Source: Butyribacter intestini (GTDB lineage Bacteria; Bacillota; Clostridia; Lachnospirales; Lachnospiraceae). Taken from it: 64,000 bases of DNA. This document shows, one piece after another, positions 8,428 to 16,011 of the stretch. Each line of letters starts with the position of its first letter. Within the stretch, counting starts at the first letter, position 1. The DNA is taken from assembly GCA_001414325.1 (NCBI GenBank), contig LLKB01000007.1, positions 1 to 64,000 of the forward strand. The letters run 5' to 3'. Both the position numbers and the translations under genes were made by a program. The notes beneath the pieces are model-generated. The model made no database searches, was not told the origin of the DNA, and saw only the letters and a list, made by a program, of their open reading frames with translations.

Positions 8428-8592
8428 ATGAAAAAGACTTTTTCTGATATTGTCGTAAAGTACGGCACAGCTATATGTGCATTGGCAGTAATGGTTGCAC
8501 CTGTAGCAGCAAGAAGCTGTAAGCTTTTATGGTATGAGTCTGAACAGCCTGACGGTTTAGACAAGTTTGTGGCAGAACATACTGAAAAATAA
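8428..8592 (+). CDS. agrD: AgrD-like cyclic autoinducer peptide precursor, locus 1
   Basis: 54 aa. It has an amphipathic/hydrophobic leader (to about residue 28, ending APVAARS), a central Cys31 followed by KLLWY that would form the thiolactone ring, and an acidic tail with the PDGLDKF pattern typical of AgrD recognition by AgrB. The ribosome-binding site AAGGAG lies about 10 nt before the ATG at 8428; an out-of-frame ATG at 8421 stops after eight codons. The exact ends of the mature peptide cannot be read from sequence. It is expressed away from agrB across the shared operator. Confidence 0.9.
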   Translation: MKKTFSDIVVKYGTAICALAVMVAPVAARSCKLLWYESEQPDGLDKFVAEHTEK

Positions 8593-8667
8593 TAAAAATG
8601 ATGCTGTTTTATTAAAAACATCGTTTTTGCAAAGCGTTGTATAATTGGGTACCGGGGAATAAAACGG

Positions 8668-8723
8668 CTCTCTCACTCTTTACTCTACCCGGGGGTGAGA
8701 GAGTAAATGATTTAATGGGTGGA
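8668..8723 (+). ncRNA. Candidate H-type pseudoknot RNA downstream of agrD, locus 1
   Basis: A 9-bp stem (CTCTCTCAC 8668-8676 with GTGAGAGAG 8695-8703) carries a loop containing TCTACCC (8684-8690). That loop can pair with GGGTGGA at 8717-8723, giving a pseudoknot. The same plan occurs after the second agrD at 47104-47156 with a different stem sequence. No strong T run follows, so it is not a plain terminator. Whether it is a processed RNA, a 3' stability element or a regulator is unknown. Confidence 0.55.
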
Positions 8724-8906
8724 AGCAAAAAAGAGTTTTTGAAAAAATGATTGTATAAGGCGAATATATGTGGGAAGAGGGATTGCTATGAAGTTATATC
8801 AAAGCAGTCCTGTTTTTTTGCTTGAACTAAAATAAAAATTTTTTGCATCATTTTGGGTGGTTGTATCGTTATTAGTTATAAATGGTAATAAGGGAGGCGG
8901 ATGGTT

Positions 8907-9902
8907 ATGAAAAAAATTATTGTTAATCTGGTTTTGATTTTGGCTTTCGTTTGTGGATTTAGTACGGTGAGGGCAAAGGCGTATTCTGTTGAATTGGTGA
9001 AGAATGGTATTTATGCAAAGTATATTCCGGAAAATGTTATGAAAAATGCACCTGTTTTGTTTAAAAAGAATGTTGATAAAGTTATGAAATATTATGAAAA
9101 GCATAAAAATGAAAGCGATTATGATTTTTTGCAAAAAGTACCATTAGCTTATAAGGATCTGCATGATGCGGTAGGAGATTTAAATGATAATGACAAAATT
9201 GTTATCTGTAATCCTTTTATAATTTATGATATTAACGATGAGGATGAAAAATATACCGGCTACACATATTATTTTGTGGTAAAGAAGAATAATGAGAAAG
9301 TGAGTTTGTTTACTATTTATGTGGAGGAGGGCAAAATTAAATTTGATTATGATAAGATCTGGGACAAATATACCGGTATGAAAAATAAGATAACTGACAA
9401 TACTTTGTTTTATTGGATGAATGGAAAGATATATGCACAGACAAAAAATAAAAATGAGATGGTATATGATGGCTCCGGTACCGGTGGAGTATTAATGGGT
9501 GGCTCAGGGGATAATCTGGTAGAACATTCGGATGTTAAATATATCAAATTTAAGAAATTAAGCTATGATGAAAAGAAGAAGATAATAACTAAATATTTAA
9601 AAAATACGGCAAAAATATCCGGCAGGAATGGGAATAGTTCCGGTGACAAGAAAAGTAAATATGTATGCGGAAATGGAACTTTATCAGATAAAAATGGGAC
9701 TAATGCGGATGATGGCTTGGATTTAGAGGACGAGGTAAGCGATGATAATAATCAGAGGGCTGGAAAAATAAACACCTGCTATAATGGAGCTGGCAGGGGA
9801 AATAATGGGACAGATGTAAAAAAAACAGTTGCAGCGGCTGTTGGAGCTGTTGCTGTTGTGATTGTGGCAGCAGGAATTTGTTATAAAAGAAAGAAGCGTT
9901 GA
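8907..9902 (+). CDS. Secreted or surface-anchored protein of unknown function
   Basis: About 331 aa. The start is placed at the ATG at 8907, because AGGGAGG lies 9 nt upstream; the ATG at 8901 would leave only 3 nt. A signal peptide (MKKIIVNLVLIL to about VRAKA) is followed by a hydrophilic, lysine-rich domain to about residue 230 and a Gly/Asn/Asp-rich linker. A C-terminal membrane helix (VAAAVGAVAVVIVAAG) ends in KRKKR, a stop-transfer anchor without a sortase motif. I do not recognise the extracellular domain. The gene stands between the agr pseudoknot RNA and a two-component pair, and may be a target of either. Confidence 0.7.
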   Translation: MKKIIVNLVLILAFVCGFSTVRAKAYSVELVKNGIYAKYIPENVMKNAPVLFKKNVDKVMKYYEKHKNESDYDFLQKVPLAYKDLHDAVGDLNDNDKIVICNPFIIYDINDEDEKYTGYTYYFVVKKNNEKVSLFTIYVEEGKIKFDYDKIWDKYTGMKNKITDNTLFYWMNGKIYAQTKNKNEMVYDGSGTGGVLMGGSGDNLVEHSDVKYIKFKKLSYDEKKKIITKYLKNTAKISGRNGNSSGDKKSKYVCGNGTLSDKNGTNADDGLDLEDEVSDDNNQRAGKINTCYNGAGRGNNGTDVKKTVAAAVGAVAVVIVAAGICYKRKKR

Positions 9903-9908
9903 GATAAA

Positions 9909-9995
9909 AGGCTATTCTACTATAAAAAGATAATCAGCAATTCATTAAGCGGCCTTATGCATTGCTGATTATCTTTTTATGGCTGAACTGTTACA
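9909..9995 (+). repeat. Hairpin/terminator carrying a dispersed repeat (copy A)
   Basis: An 18-bp perfect stem (AAAAAGATAATCAGCAAT and its reverse complement ending CTTTTT) ends the surface-protein gene. Its borders, AGGCTATTCTAC on the left and ATGGCTGAACTGTTAC on the right, recur at 63358-63444. The right border also recurs at 35431-35466. The stem and loop interior are specific to each copy. Confidence 0.75.
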
Positions 9996-10070
9996 GTAGT
10001 TTTGTAAAATTTATATATTAGGTATTTTCATTTTGGGTCTTTTGTTTTATCATTAAATCGGTATCTTTAT

Positions 10071-10102
10071 TGTCTGGTTGACTGTTTTTAGATTGATTTA
10101 AC
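10071..10102 (+). promoter_or_regulatory. Candidate operator of the LytTR two-component operon
   Basis: TGTTTTTAGATTGATTTAAC (10083-10102) matches 18 of 20 bases of a segment upstream of the transglutaminase gene (12285-12304), where the words recur every 21 bp. A possible -10 box TTATGA lies about 30 bp downstream, the same geometry as the agr operators. This suggests that the regulator encoded at 10213 controls its own operon. Confidence 0.5.
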
Positions 10103-10142
10103 ACTATAAATAAGTCAATACACAAGTAGTGTTATGAGCAAA

Positions 10143-10180
10143 TAGCAGAGTGGATTGCGGATATCTGCTTGAATTATACC
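10143..10180 (+). repeat. Dispersed 38-bp repeat with hairpin potential (copy 1)
   Basis: The segment with GCAGAG, GGATTG and ATATCTGCTTG recurs at 39931-39970 and 60560-60598. The words GCAGA and TCTGC within it can pair. All three copies lie in the leader or spacer upstream of a gene. It is probably a small family of interspersed repeats. Confidence 0.6.
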
Positions 10181-10212
10181 AAAGACAAGAGAACATAAAA
10201 TGGAGGATTCAG

Positions 10213-10959
10213 ATGAAGATAGCAATATGTGATGATGAAATATCAGTATTAAACGAAATAAAGAGTCTGCTGGCTGAATATTGCAAAGATTACGACAGAG
10301 AGATTAGCTGCGATGTGTTTCAAAGTTCGCTTGAACTTTTGACGAAAATGGAACAGAGCGGATGTTATGATGCGTTGTTTTTAGATATTCTTATGAATGA
10401 TGATAACGGAATAGAGGTGGCTCGTGAACTGAGAAAGACCGATAAGGATGTCAGGATTGTTTTCCTGACTTCGTCACCTGAATTTGCGGTACAGTCATAT
10501 ACAGTGGGAGCGTTTTATTATGAATTAAAGCCGGTGAGACGGGAAAGCTTTTTTAAGCTTATTGATAGGTTGTATTCTGAGTGGGAGAGGGAAAAAGCAG
10601 AGTTTTTTATTGTCAAATGTGATAACGGAATAAATAAGATTGATATAAGAAATCTTGAATATTGTGAGGTGGTAAACAGGGCACTTGTGATATGTCTTGC
10701 TGACGGTACAAGTTTAAAAAGTACGGCAAAGATAACAGAGATTGAGGAAAAGCTGGGAAAATTTGGATGTTTTATCCGTCCGCATCGCTCTTATCTTACT
10801 AATTTGAGGTATATAGAAAATATATCTCAGAAAAATATAATAATGAAATCCGGAGCAAAAATTCCTATACCACATGGAAAATATACTCAGACAAAAGAAC
10901 GATATTTGGAATATGCGTTTGAAAATGAATTATTTACAAATGTGGGAGGAAGCGTATGA
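10213..10959 (+). CDS. LytTR-family response regulator
   Basis: About 248 aa. The start is the ATG at 10213 after GGAGG (10202-10206). Receiver domain with acidic pair DDE at residues 8-10, phospho-Asp in LFLDILMNDDNG and Lys in YELKPVRRE. The LytTR domain follows, with RPHRSYLTNLRYI and IPIPHGKY. It overlaps the kinase gene by 4 nt (ATGA). Unlike the two agr loci, no agrB or agrD is adjacent, so its input signal is unknown. Operator-like repeats occur upstream of its own gene and of the transglutaminase gene. Confidence 0.88.
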   Translation: MKIAICDDEISVLNEIKSLLAEYCKDYDREISCDVFQSSLELLTKMEQSGCYDALFLDILMNDDNGIEVARELRKTDKDVRIVFLTSSPEFAVQSYTVGAFYYELKPVRRESFFKLIDRLYSEWEREKAEFFIVKCDNGINKIDIRNLEYCEVVNRALVICLADGTSLKSTAKITEIEEKLGKFGCFIRPHRSYLTNLRYIENISQKNIIMKSGAKIPIPHGKYTQTKERYLEYAFENELFTNVGGSV

Positions 10960-12227
10960 GTGAGTTGATTACGCTGATAAATTATATAGCCGTGAGTATA
11001 TTTGGAAGTATATTGTCGGCTGCTTTTTGTGGAATTGGGAAAGAAAAAAAGCAAAGAAATCTAATTGTTTTTACTGTTGGAGTGGCTCTTATAATAGAAG
11101 GAATAGTTTATTATTTTTATGGAGAAAGGGTTGTTCATGAGTTTTATCCGGTTTTTGCACATATTCCGCTTGTGATAGTATTATGGGTTATAACAAAACG
11201 CTTTTTGAGCAGTCTATCTTCGGTGCTGACTGCTTATTTGTGCTGTCAGTTCAGGAGGTGGCTGGCACTTTTGTTTACATTTGTCTTTAAAAACAGTGAT
11301 GAGTTGCTGCAGATAGTGCAGATTATCATAACTGTTCCATTTTTAATTTTATTATTAAAATATGTAGTTGCATCCGTGAGAGAGATGATTATGCGTCCGG
11401 CAGCAGAGATGTGGACTTTTGCCATAGTGCCGATAGTTTATTATCTGTTCGATTATTCAACGGTTGTATATACGAAGCTTTTGTATGAGGGGAGTTATAT
11501 TGTTGCTGAATTTATGCCGACATTTTCATGTCTGTTTTTCCTTATTTATGTCAAACAGAGTACAAAACAGGAAAAGACCAGATACAGACTGGAGCAGGAA
11601 AAGAACGCATTTGAGATGCAGGCAAAACAGTCTGTTAAGGAGATTGATTTTTTGAGAAAGAGTCAGGAACAAGCGGCTGCACACAGACATGACCTGCGTC
11701 ATCATATGCAGTATCTTGCTTCATGCATAGCAAATAATCAGAATAAACAGGCATTGGAATACATTAATTCAGTGTGCAAGGAGATTGAAGCACAAAAAGT
11801 TGTTGATTATTGTCAGAATGAGACGGCAAACTTGATATTGACAGCATATGCACAGCGTTTTGAAAAATCAGGTATCAGTTGTGAAATTAAGTTTGTGCTT
11901 GGCAGGGATATCAGGATTTCATCTGTCGATATGTGCATAATTCTTGCAAATGCACTTGAAAATGCGTTAAATGAATGCAAATTTCTTATGACGCAGAATA
12001 TTTCAACGGAGATAAGCGTGAACGGATATGAAAAGGATAACAGGATTTTTATACAGATTTCAAACACCTGCCGTCAGAATGTGTTATTTAATGATGGTAT
12101 GCCTGTCACGAAGGCAGAGGGACATGGTGTCGGTACTAAAAGTATATGCTCGGTTGTGAATAAATATAACGGAATGTGTTCTTTTAATACAAAGGGAGAT
12201 ATGTTTATCTTAAGGGTAGTGATATAA
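10956..12227 (+). CDS. GHKL-family sensor histidine kinase
   Basis: 423 aa. Six or so membrane helices fill the first ~200 residues, then a coiled-coil stretch rich in Q, E and K. The kinase core shows H-box HRHDLRHHMQYL, N-box IILANALENALNE and G-box GHGVGTKSI. It overlaps the preceding regulator gene by 4 nt, so the two are translated together and form one pair. The topology resembles AgrC, but no peptide gene is next to it. A terminator follows at once. Confidence 0.88.
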   Translation: MSELITLINYIAVSIFGSILSAAFCGIGKEKKQRNLIVFTVGVALIIEGIVYYFYGERVVHEFYPVFAHIPLVIVLWVITKRFLSSLSSVLTAYLCCQFRRWLALLFTFVFKNSDELLQIVQIIITVPFLILLLKYVVASVREMIMRPAAEMWTFAIVPIVYYLFDYSTVVYTKLLYEGSYIVAEFMPTFSCLFFLIYVKQSTKQEKTRYRLEQEKNAFEMQAKQSVKEIDFLRKSQEQAAAHRHDLRHHMQYLASCIANNQNKQALEYINSVCKEIEAQKVVDYCQNETANLILTAYAQRFEKSGISCEIKFVLGRDIRISSVDMCIILANALENALNECKFLMTQNISTEISVNGYEKDNRIFIQISNTCRQNVLFNDGMPVTKAEGHGVGTKSICSVVNKYNGMCSFNTKGDMFILRVVI

Positions 12228-12232
12228 AGGCA

Positions 12233-12270
12233 GCAGTTTCAGTATGTAAAATATTGAGACTGCTGTTTTT
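12233..12270 (+). terminator. Terminator of the LytTR/GHKL operon
   Basis: AGCAGTTTCA pairs with TGAGACTGCT (one wobble) and is followed by TTTTTTT. It begins just after the kinase stop codon. Confidence 0.85.
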
Positions 12271-12271
12271 T

Positions 12272-12362
12272 TGTCGTTTATGCGTGTTTTTAGGTCGATT
12301 TAACCGCATTTTGGGGCGATTCACACATATTGTCACAATAAAATGATGCCGGGTAGTATAAT
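12272..12362 (+). promoter_or_regulatory. Triple 21-bp-spaced repeat and -10 box before the transglutaminase gene
   Basis: The words TCGTTT (12274), TCGATTT (12295) and GCGATTC (12316) follow each other at exactly 21-bp steps, the spacing of LytTR-protein half-sites. TATAAT at 12357-12362 lies 32 bp after the last word. Part of the array matches 18/20 bases upstream of the LytTR regulator operon at 10083. I infer activation by that regulator. Confidence 0.65.
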
Positions 12363-12471
12363 AACTATAGCGTTGACAGAGCCAAAATTAAAAGATGCTT
12401 TCAGGCGAAAAGGAAAATATGAACATAAAAAAGGGTTTAATCAATAAATAACTGAAAGAGAGGAAATGCCT

Positions 12472-15072
12472 ATGAACAAAACAAAAAAAACACAAAGAAA
12501 GATACTTGCGGTTATATTAAGTTTAAGTATGATGCTTTCTATGACTGCTATTTCTCCTAAAAAAGCAGATGCTTTTATGAAAGCAGATGTAACGGAAATC
12601 AAATCATCTGATATGTCTGAACTGTTGAGTCATTATTGGGATTACAAGCTTGAGGATAATAAGCTTACTATTAATCTGACTGACACAGAGGCTGAGAAAA
12701 ATGTCAAAGCAGCGATTGCCGACGGTGCAACTAAAGCATATTATCAAGCGGATTTGGATTTATACATAGATAATGTAGCAACAGGAACATCCACCGCAAA
12801 ACCATTAACTTCCAGAAATTTTGATGGAAATACTTGTAACATATCGCAAGATGTTTCAAGTATTGCTCAAACTATAAACACTCTTACTGTCAGTGTAAGT
12901 TTGGTGACGACGACTAAAGTAGGTTTAAAAACAACTAAAAAAACAACTCTTTGCTATAATTTTCCTATATATCTTGAAAAGGAAAACGGAAAAATCTCAA
13001 TCTATTCTCCATACGGTGCAGCCGCAGTTAAGGCTTTGGAGGACTTTAATGCAAATTATAAACCTGAGAATTATCTTAAGACAAGAACATTCACAAATAT
13101 TGCCAGCAAGTCATTTGAGAAGATTGTTGAAAAAGCAAAAGAACTTACTAAGGACTGTAAAAACGATGGCGAGAAAATTAAGATTATCCATGACTGGATA
13201 TGTACGAATGTAGCGTACAATTATCCGGCTATTCAAGGTACAACAAGTGGAAATACTACTGATATTGATACATCCTATAAGTATGGGGAAAAATATGGAA
13301 TTGACAGAGCATTTGAAGATGGACTTGCAGTATGTTCAGGATATGCCTCACTTGGCGAGCTTATGTTCCGTGCAGCAGGTATCCCAAGTATGTGTATCGA
13401 GGGAACAGGAGGTGCATTAGATGATGGCACTGAAAATAAGTCGAAGTTTGATTGCAATCATGAATGGAATGTTGTATATTACAATAATTCATGGCATTTT
13501 ATGGACCTGACATGGGATAGTCCGAATGTTTATTATGGTAAAGGCGATAGTAGAAATATTTCCGGAAAAGCACCGTATTATACATATTTTGGGATACAGG
13601 CAGAATTGTTCGGAGTTTCTCATTACCAAAGACAGATATTTGATGACGCAGAAGAGGTAACCGGTATAAAAGTTGTCAATCCGAGGACACAGTATTTTGT
13701 GGGTCAAAATCTTGAAAAGAACAGCGAAATAGAACTTACAGTTGAAAATAATAAAAAGACCTGGTATGGAGTTAAAGAGAATGCGGCATATAGCGGATAT
13801 GACTTGAGTAAACCGGGTAAACAGACTGTTACGGTCAGATATATGGGGCTTGAAACAACATATGATATTGAAGTGCTCGAAATGGATCATATCAAGGTTG
13901 TGCCAAGCGAAAATACAACATATCTTATAGGAAGTAAATTAAAAACTGATTTTAAATTATATGTTGTAGCAAAAGACGGTAAAGAAGTTCTTATAAAAGA
14001 TACAAACGCTGAAAATACATATGTTACCTGCAGCGGTTATGATATGAACAAGGAGGGTAAGCAGACCGTTACGGTTTCTTATAAGGATTTAACGGCACAG
14101 TATGATATTAATGTAGTAGATGCAAAAGAAATCAGTGTTGAGACTGACGAGACACCGGTTTATCCATATGGGACTCAGTTCAAACCAAACTTTAAATTAT
14201 ATGTTACTAAGTCGGACGGAACTAAGCAGTTAGTTGAAAACGGAACTTCGCTTGCCACTTGTACAGGATATGACCTTAGCAACTTAAATAAAGTGGGTGA
14301 ACAGGAAGTAACGGTTACATATCTTGGATTGACTGCAAAATACAAGATAAAGGTGGTATTAGCAGTTGGGCTTGGCTGTGTTGCAGCAAATAAGTCTTTT
14401 GAACAGGGACAGGAACTCGACACTACCGGAAATAAAGTATATTATGTATTGAAAAACGGTGAAGAGCTGATGGTAAATAATGCGGATGTTACTTACAGTG
14501 GTTATGATAAGAAAAAGACCGGCATACAGAAAATTACGGTAACTTGCAATGGACTTACTACTTCATATTATGTTACTGTAAAAGCTAAGAGTGAGCCAAC
14601 GGCAACTCCTACAGTAAAGCCAACGAAAAAACCGACGGCTACACCAAAAGCAACAGCAACAGTAAAACCGACGAGAACACCATCTGTTACAGCTAGTGCA
14701 AACCCAACGACAGCACCGGATGATGATGCGGCTGCGACAAAGAAACCGACAAAGAAACCGACAAAAACATCGTCTAAAAATCCTAAAGGAACAAAAATAG
14801 CAAAGGTAAAAGCGGGTTCTAAGAAACTTGTTGTAAAGGTAAAAGCACAGAAAGTTAAAACAAACGGTTATCAGATAAGATATTCTTTGAAGAAAAACAT
14901 GAAAGGTTCAAAGACGATAACATTGACAAGAAATACCAGAACATCTGCAACTATAAAAAAATTAAAGCGTCGCAAAACTTATTATATACAGGTTAGAACA
15001 TATCGTAATATTGGCAAAAAGAAATATTACAGTACATGGTCTAAGGCAGTTGCTAAAAAGACATTGAGGTAG
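12472..15072 (+). CDS. Secreted transglutaminase-like protein with Ig-like repeats and Fn3-like C-terminus
   Basis: About 866 aa. The start is placed at the ATG at 12472, as GAGAGG is 8 nt upstream; the ATG at 12466 is too close. A signal peptide ends near KKADA. A transglutaminase-like core around residues 220-350 shows all three catalytic residues: Cys in LAVCSGYASL, His in CNHEWNVVYY and Asp in HFMDLTWDSP. Four bacterial Ig-like repeats follow, each ending in GYD...KQTVTV..GL.. and a YDI/YKI strand. After a Thr/Pro/Lys linker (TPTVKPTKKPTATPK) comes a C-terminal fibronectin-III-like domain with KTYYIQVRTY. There is no sortase motif; attachment is probably by the basic linker or by protein contacts. 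It may cross-link or cleave wall-associated protein. Confidence 0.85.
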   Translation: MNKTKKTQRKILAVILSLSMMLSMTAISPKKADAFMKADVTEIKSSDMSELLSHYWDYKLEDNKLTINLTDTEAEKNVKAAIADGATKAYYQADLDLYIDNVATGTSTAKPLTSRNFDGNTCNISQDVSSIAQTINTLTVSVSLVTTTKVGLKTTKKTTLCYNFPIYLEKENGKISIYSPYGAAAVKALEDFNANYKPENYLKTRTFTNIASKSFEKIVEKAKELTKDCKNDGEKIKIIHDWICTNVAYNYPAIQGTTSGNTTDIDTSYKYGEKYGIDRAFEDGLAVCSGYASLGELMFRAAGIPSMCIEGTGGALDDGTENKSKFDCNHEWNVVYYNNSWHFMDLTWDSPNVYYGKGDSRNISGKAPYYTYFGIQAELFGVSHYQRQIFDDAEEVTGIKVVNPRTQYFVGQNLEKNSEIELTVENNKKTWYGVKENAAYSGYDLSKPGKQTVTVRYMGLETTYDIEVLEMDHIKVVPSENTTYLIGSKLKTDFKLYVVAKDGKEVLIKDTNAENTYVTCSGYDMNKEGKQTVTVSYKDLTAQYDINVVDAKEISVETDETPVYPYGTQFKPNFKLYVTKSDGTKQLVENGTSLATCTGYDLSNLNKVGEQEVTVTYLGLTAKYKIKVVLAVGLGCVAANKSFEQGQELDTTGNKVYYVLKNGEELMVNNADVTYSGYDKKKTGIQKITVTCNGLTTSYYVTVKAKSEPTATPTVKPTKKPTATPKATATVKPTRTPSVTASANPTTAPDDDAAATKKPTKKPTKTSSKNPKGTKIAKVKAGSKKLVVKVKAQKVKTNGYQIRYSLKKNMKGSKTITLTRNTRTSATIKKLKRRKTYYIQVRTYRNIGKKKYYSTWSKAVAKKTLR

Positions 15073-15138
15073 GGAGTAATAAACTTCTTTCATAACGCAT
15101 ATATATTTAGTAATAAGATTTAATTTATGGGGGTTGCT

Positions 15139-15606
15139 ATGTCGAAAACAAAAATTGTGGTTTTGCGTATGAAAGAAGTTGTATATACGGCTGTGTTTGT
15201 TGGAATAGGTGTTTTGCTGCTGATAGTTTTGTTTTTTATGTTTGGCAGACAGAATTCGCCTAAAAGTGAAAGTACACAGAGTACCATAAACAACGAAAGC
15301 AGTACATATAAAAATGATGCAATATATAGAGCGGGAATTTATGAGAGCCAGTTTGTAATAGGGGAAAAAACAATAAATCTCGAAGTTGCCCTTGATGAAG
15401 AACAGGTTAAATCTGTTAAAGTCAAAAATTTAGATGAGTCTGTTGAGACTATGTATCCGCTGATGAAATCGGCAGTTAAAGATGTGTCAAAACAGCTTTC
15501 GGCTGGGGTGTCGATTGATGAAGTTGTTTTATCAAAAAATTCCATGTACACGGAAAAGCTTATTTTGGATGCGGTAAAAGCGGTACTTGATGAGCAGAGA
15601 TTGTAG
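15139..15606 (+). CDS. Membrane-anchored protein with FMN-binding-like domain
   Basis: About 155 aa. The start is the ATG at 15139 after GGGGG; an upstream ATG at 15127 would include the binding site. A single membrane helix (VVYTAVFVGIGVLLLIVLFF) is followed by a linker and an extracellular domain. The pattern AGIYESQF, LEVALDEEQVKSVKV, and AVKDVSKQL to ILDAVKAVLDE follows the FMN_bind fold. The usual SGAT covalent-flavin motif reads SKNSMYTE here, so covalent FMN attachment by ApbE is unlikely. It lies 55 nt after the transglutaminase gene with its own start signals. Function unknown. Confidence 0.65.
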   Translation: MSKTKIVVLRMKEVVYTAVFVGIGVLLLIVLFFMFGRQNSPKSESTQSTINNESSTYKNDAIYRAGIYESQFVIGEKTINLEVALDEEQVKSVKVKNLDESVETMYPLMKSAVKDVSKQLSAGVSIDEVVLSKNSMYTEKLILDAVKAVLDEQRL

Positions 15607-15659
15607 GGAATTTGAAAATATTTGGGGACGGAATTTGTGAAACTTATAGGATTGTAAGA

Positions 15660-15712
15660 AATGTGCGGATAGAACAATAATTTCTATATCCGCACATTTT
15701 GTTTGTTTTTAT
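15660..15712 (+). terminator. Rho-independent terminator
   Basis: ATGTGCGGATA pairs with TATCCGCACAT around a ~12-nt loop, followed by TTTTGTTTGTTTTT. It ends the transglutaminase/FMN-like gene pair. Confidence 0.85.
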
Positions 15713-16011
15713 GAGAGTATCGCAAATTCCTGTTATAGCAGACATACAATTTTTTTATTATTTACTGAACTGATATAGTTTTTTGTAAATGTAAGTCTGT
15801 TGACTTGTATTTTATGTTATACTTAGATATAAGATTTTTTATTTGGTTTGGATAATTTATTTAATGACTATTCAAAAATCCAGATGTGTAGTATAGTTAA
15901 ATTTTATTATTTATGTTATATCTTATTTGTAAATTTAGTGCAAGAGTGCGATTTCTCTTATCTTGCGAATTTATGATATATTGATGTTTATACAGGAGAA
16001 AGGATAACGGG
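15713..16011. other. Intergenic region before addB
   Basis: A/T-rich, no reading frame. The only structure seen is a hairpin near 15940-15968 (GCAAGA/TCTTGC arms), just upstream of the addB ribosome-binding site (AGGAGAAAGG, 15995-16004). It could shape the addB leader. Confidence 0.4.
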
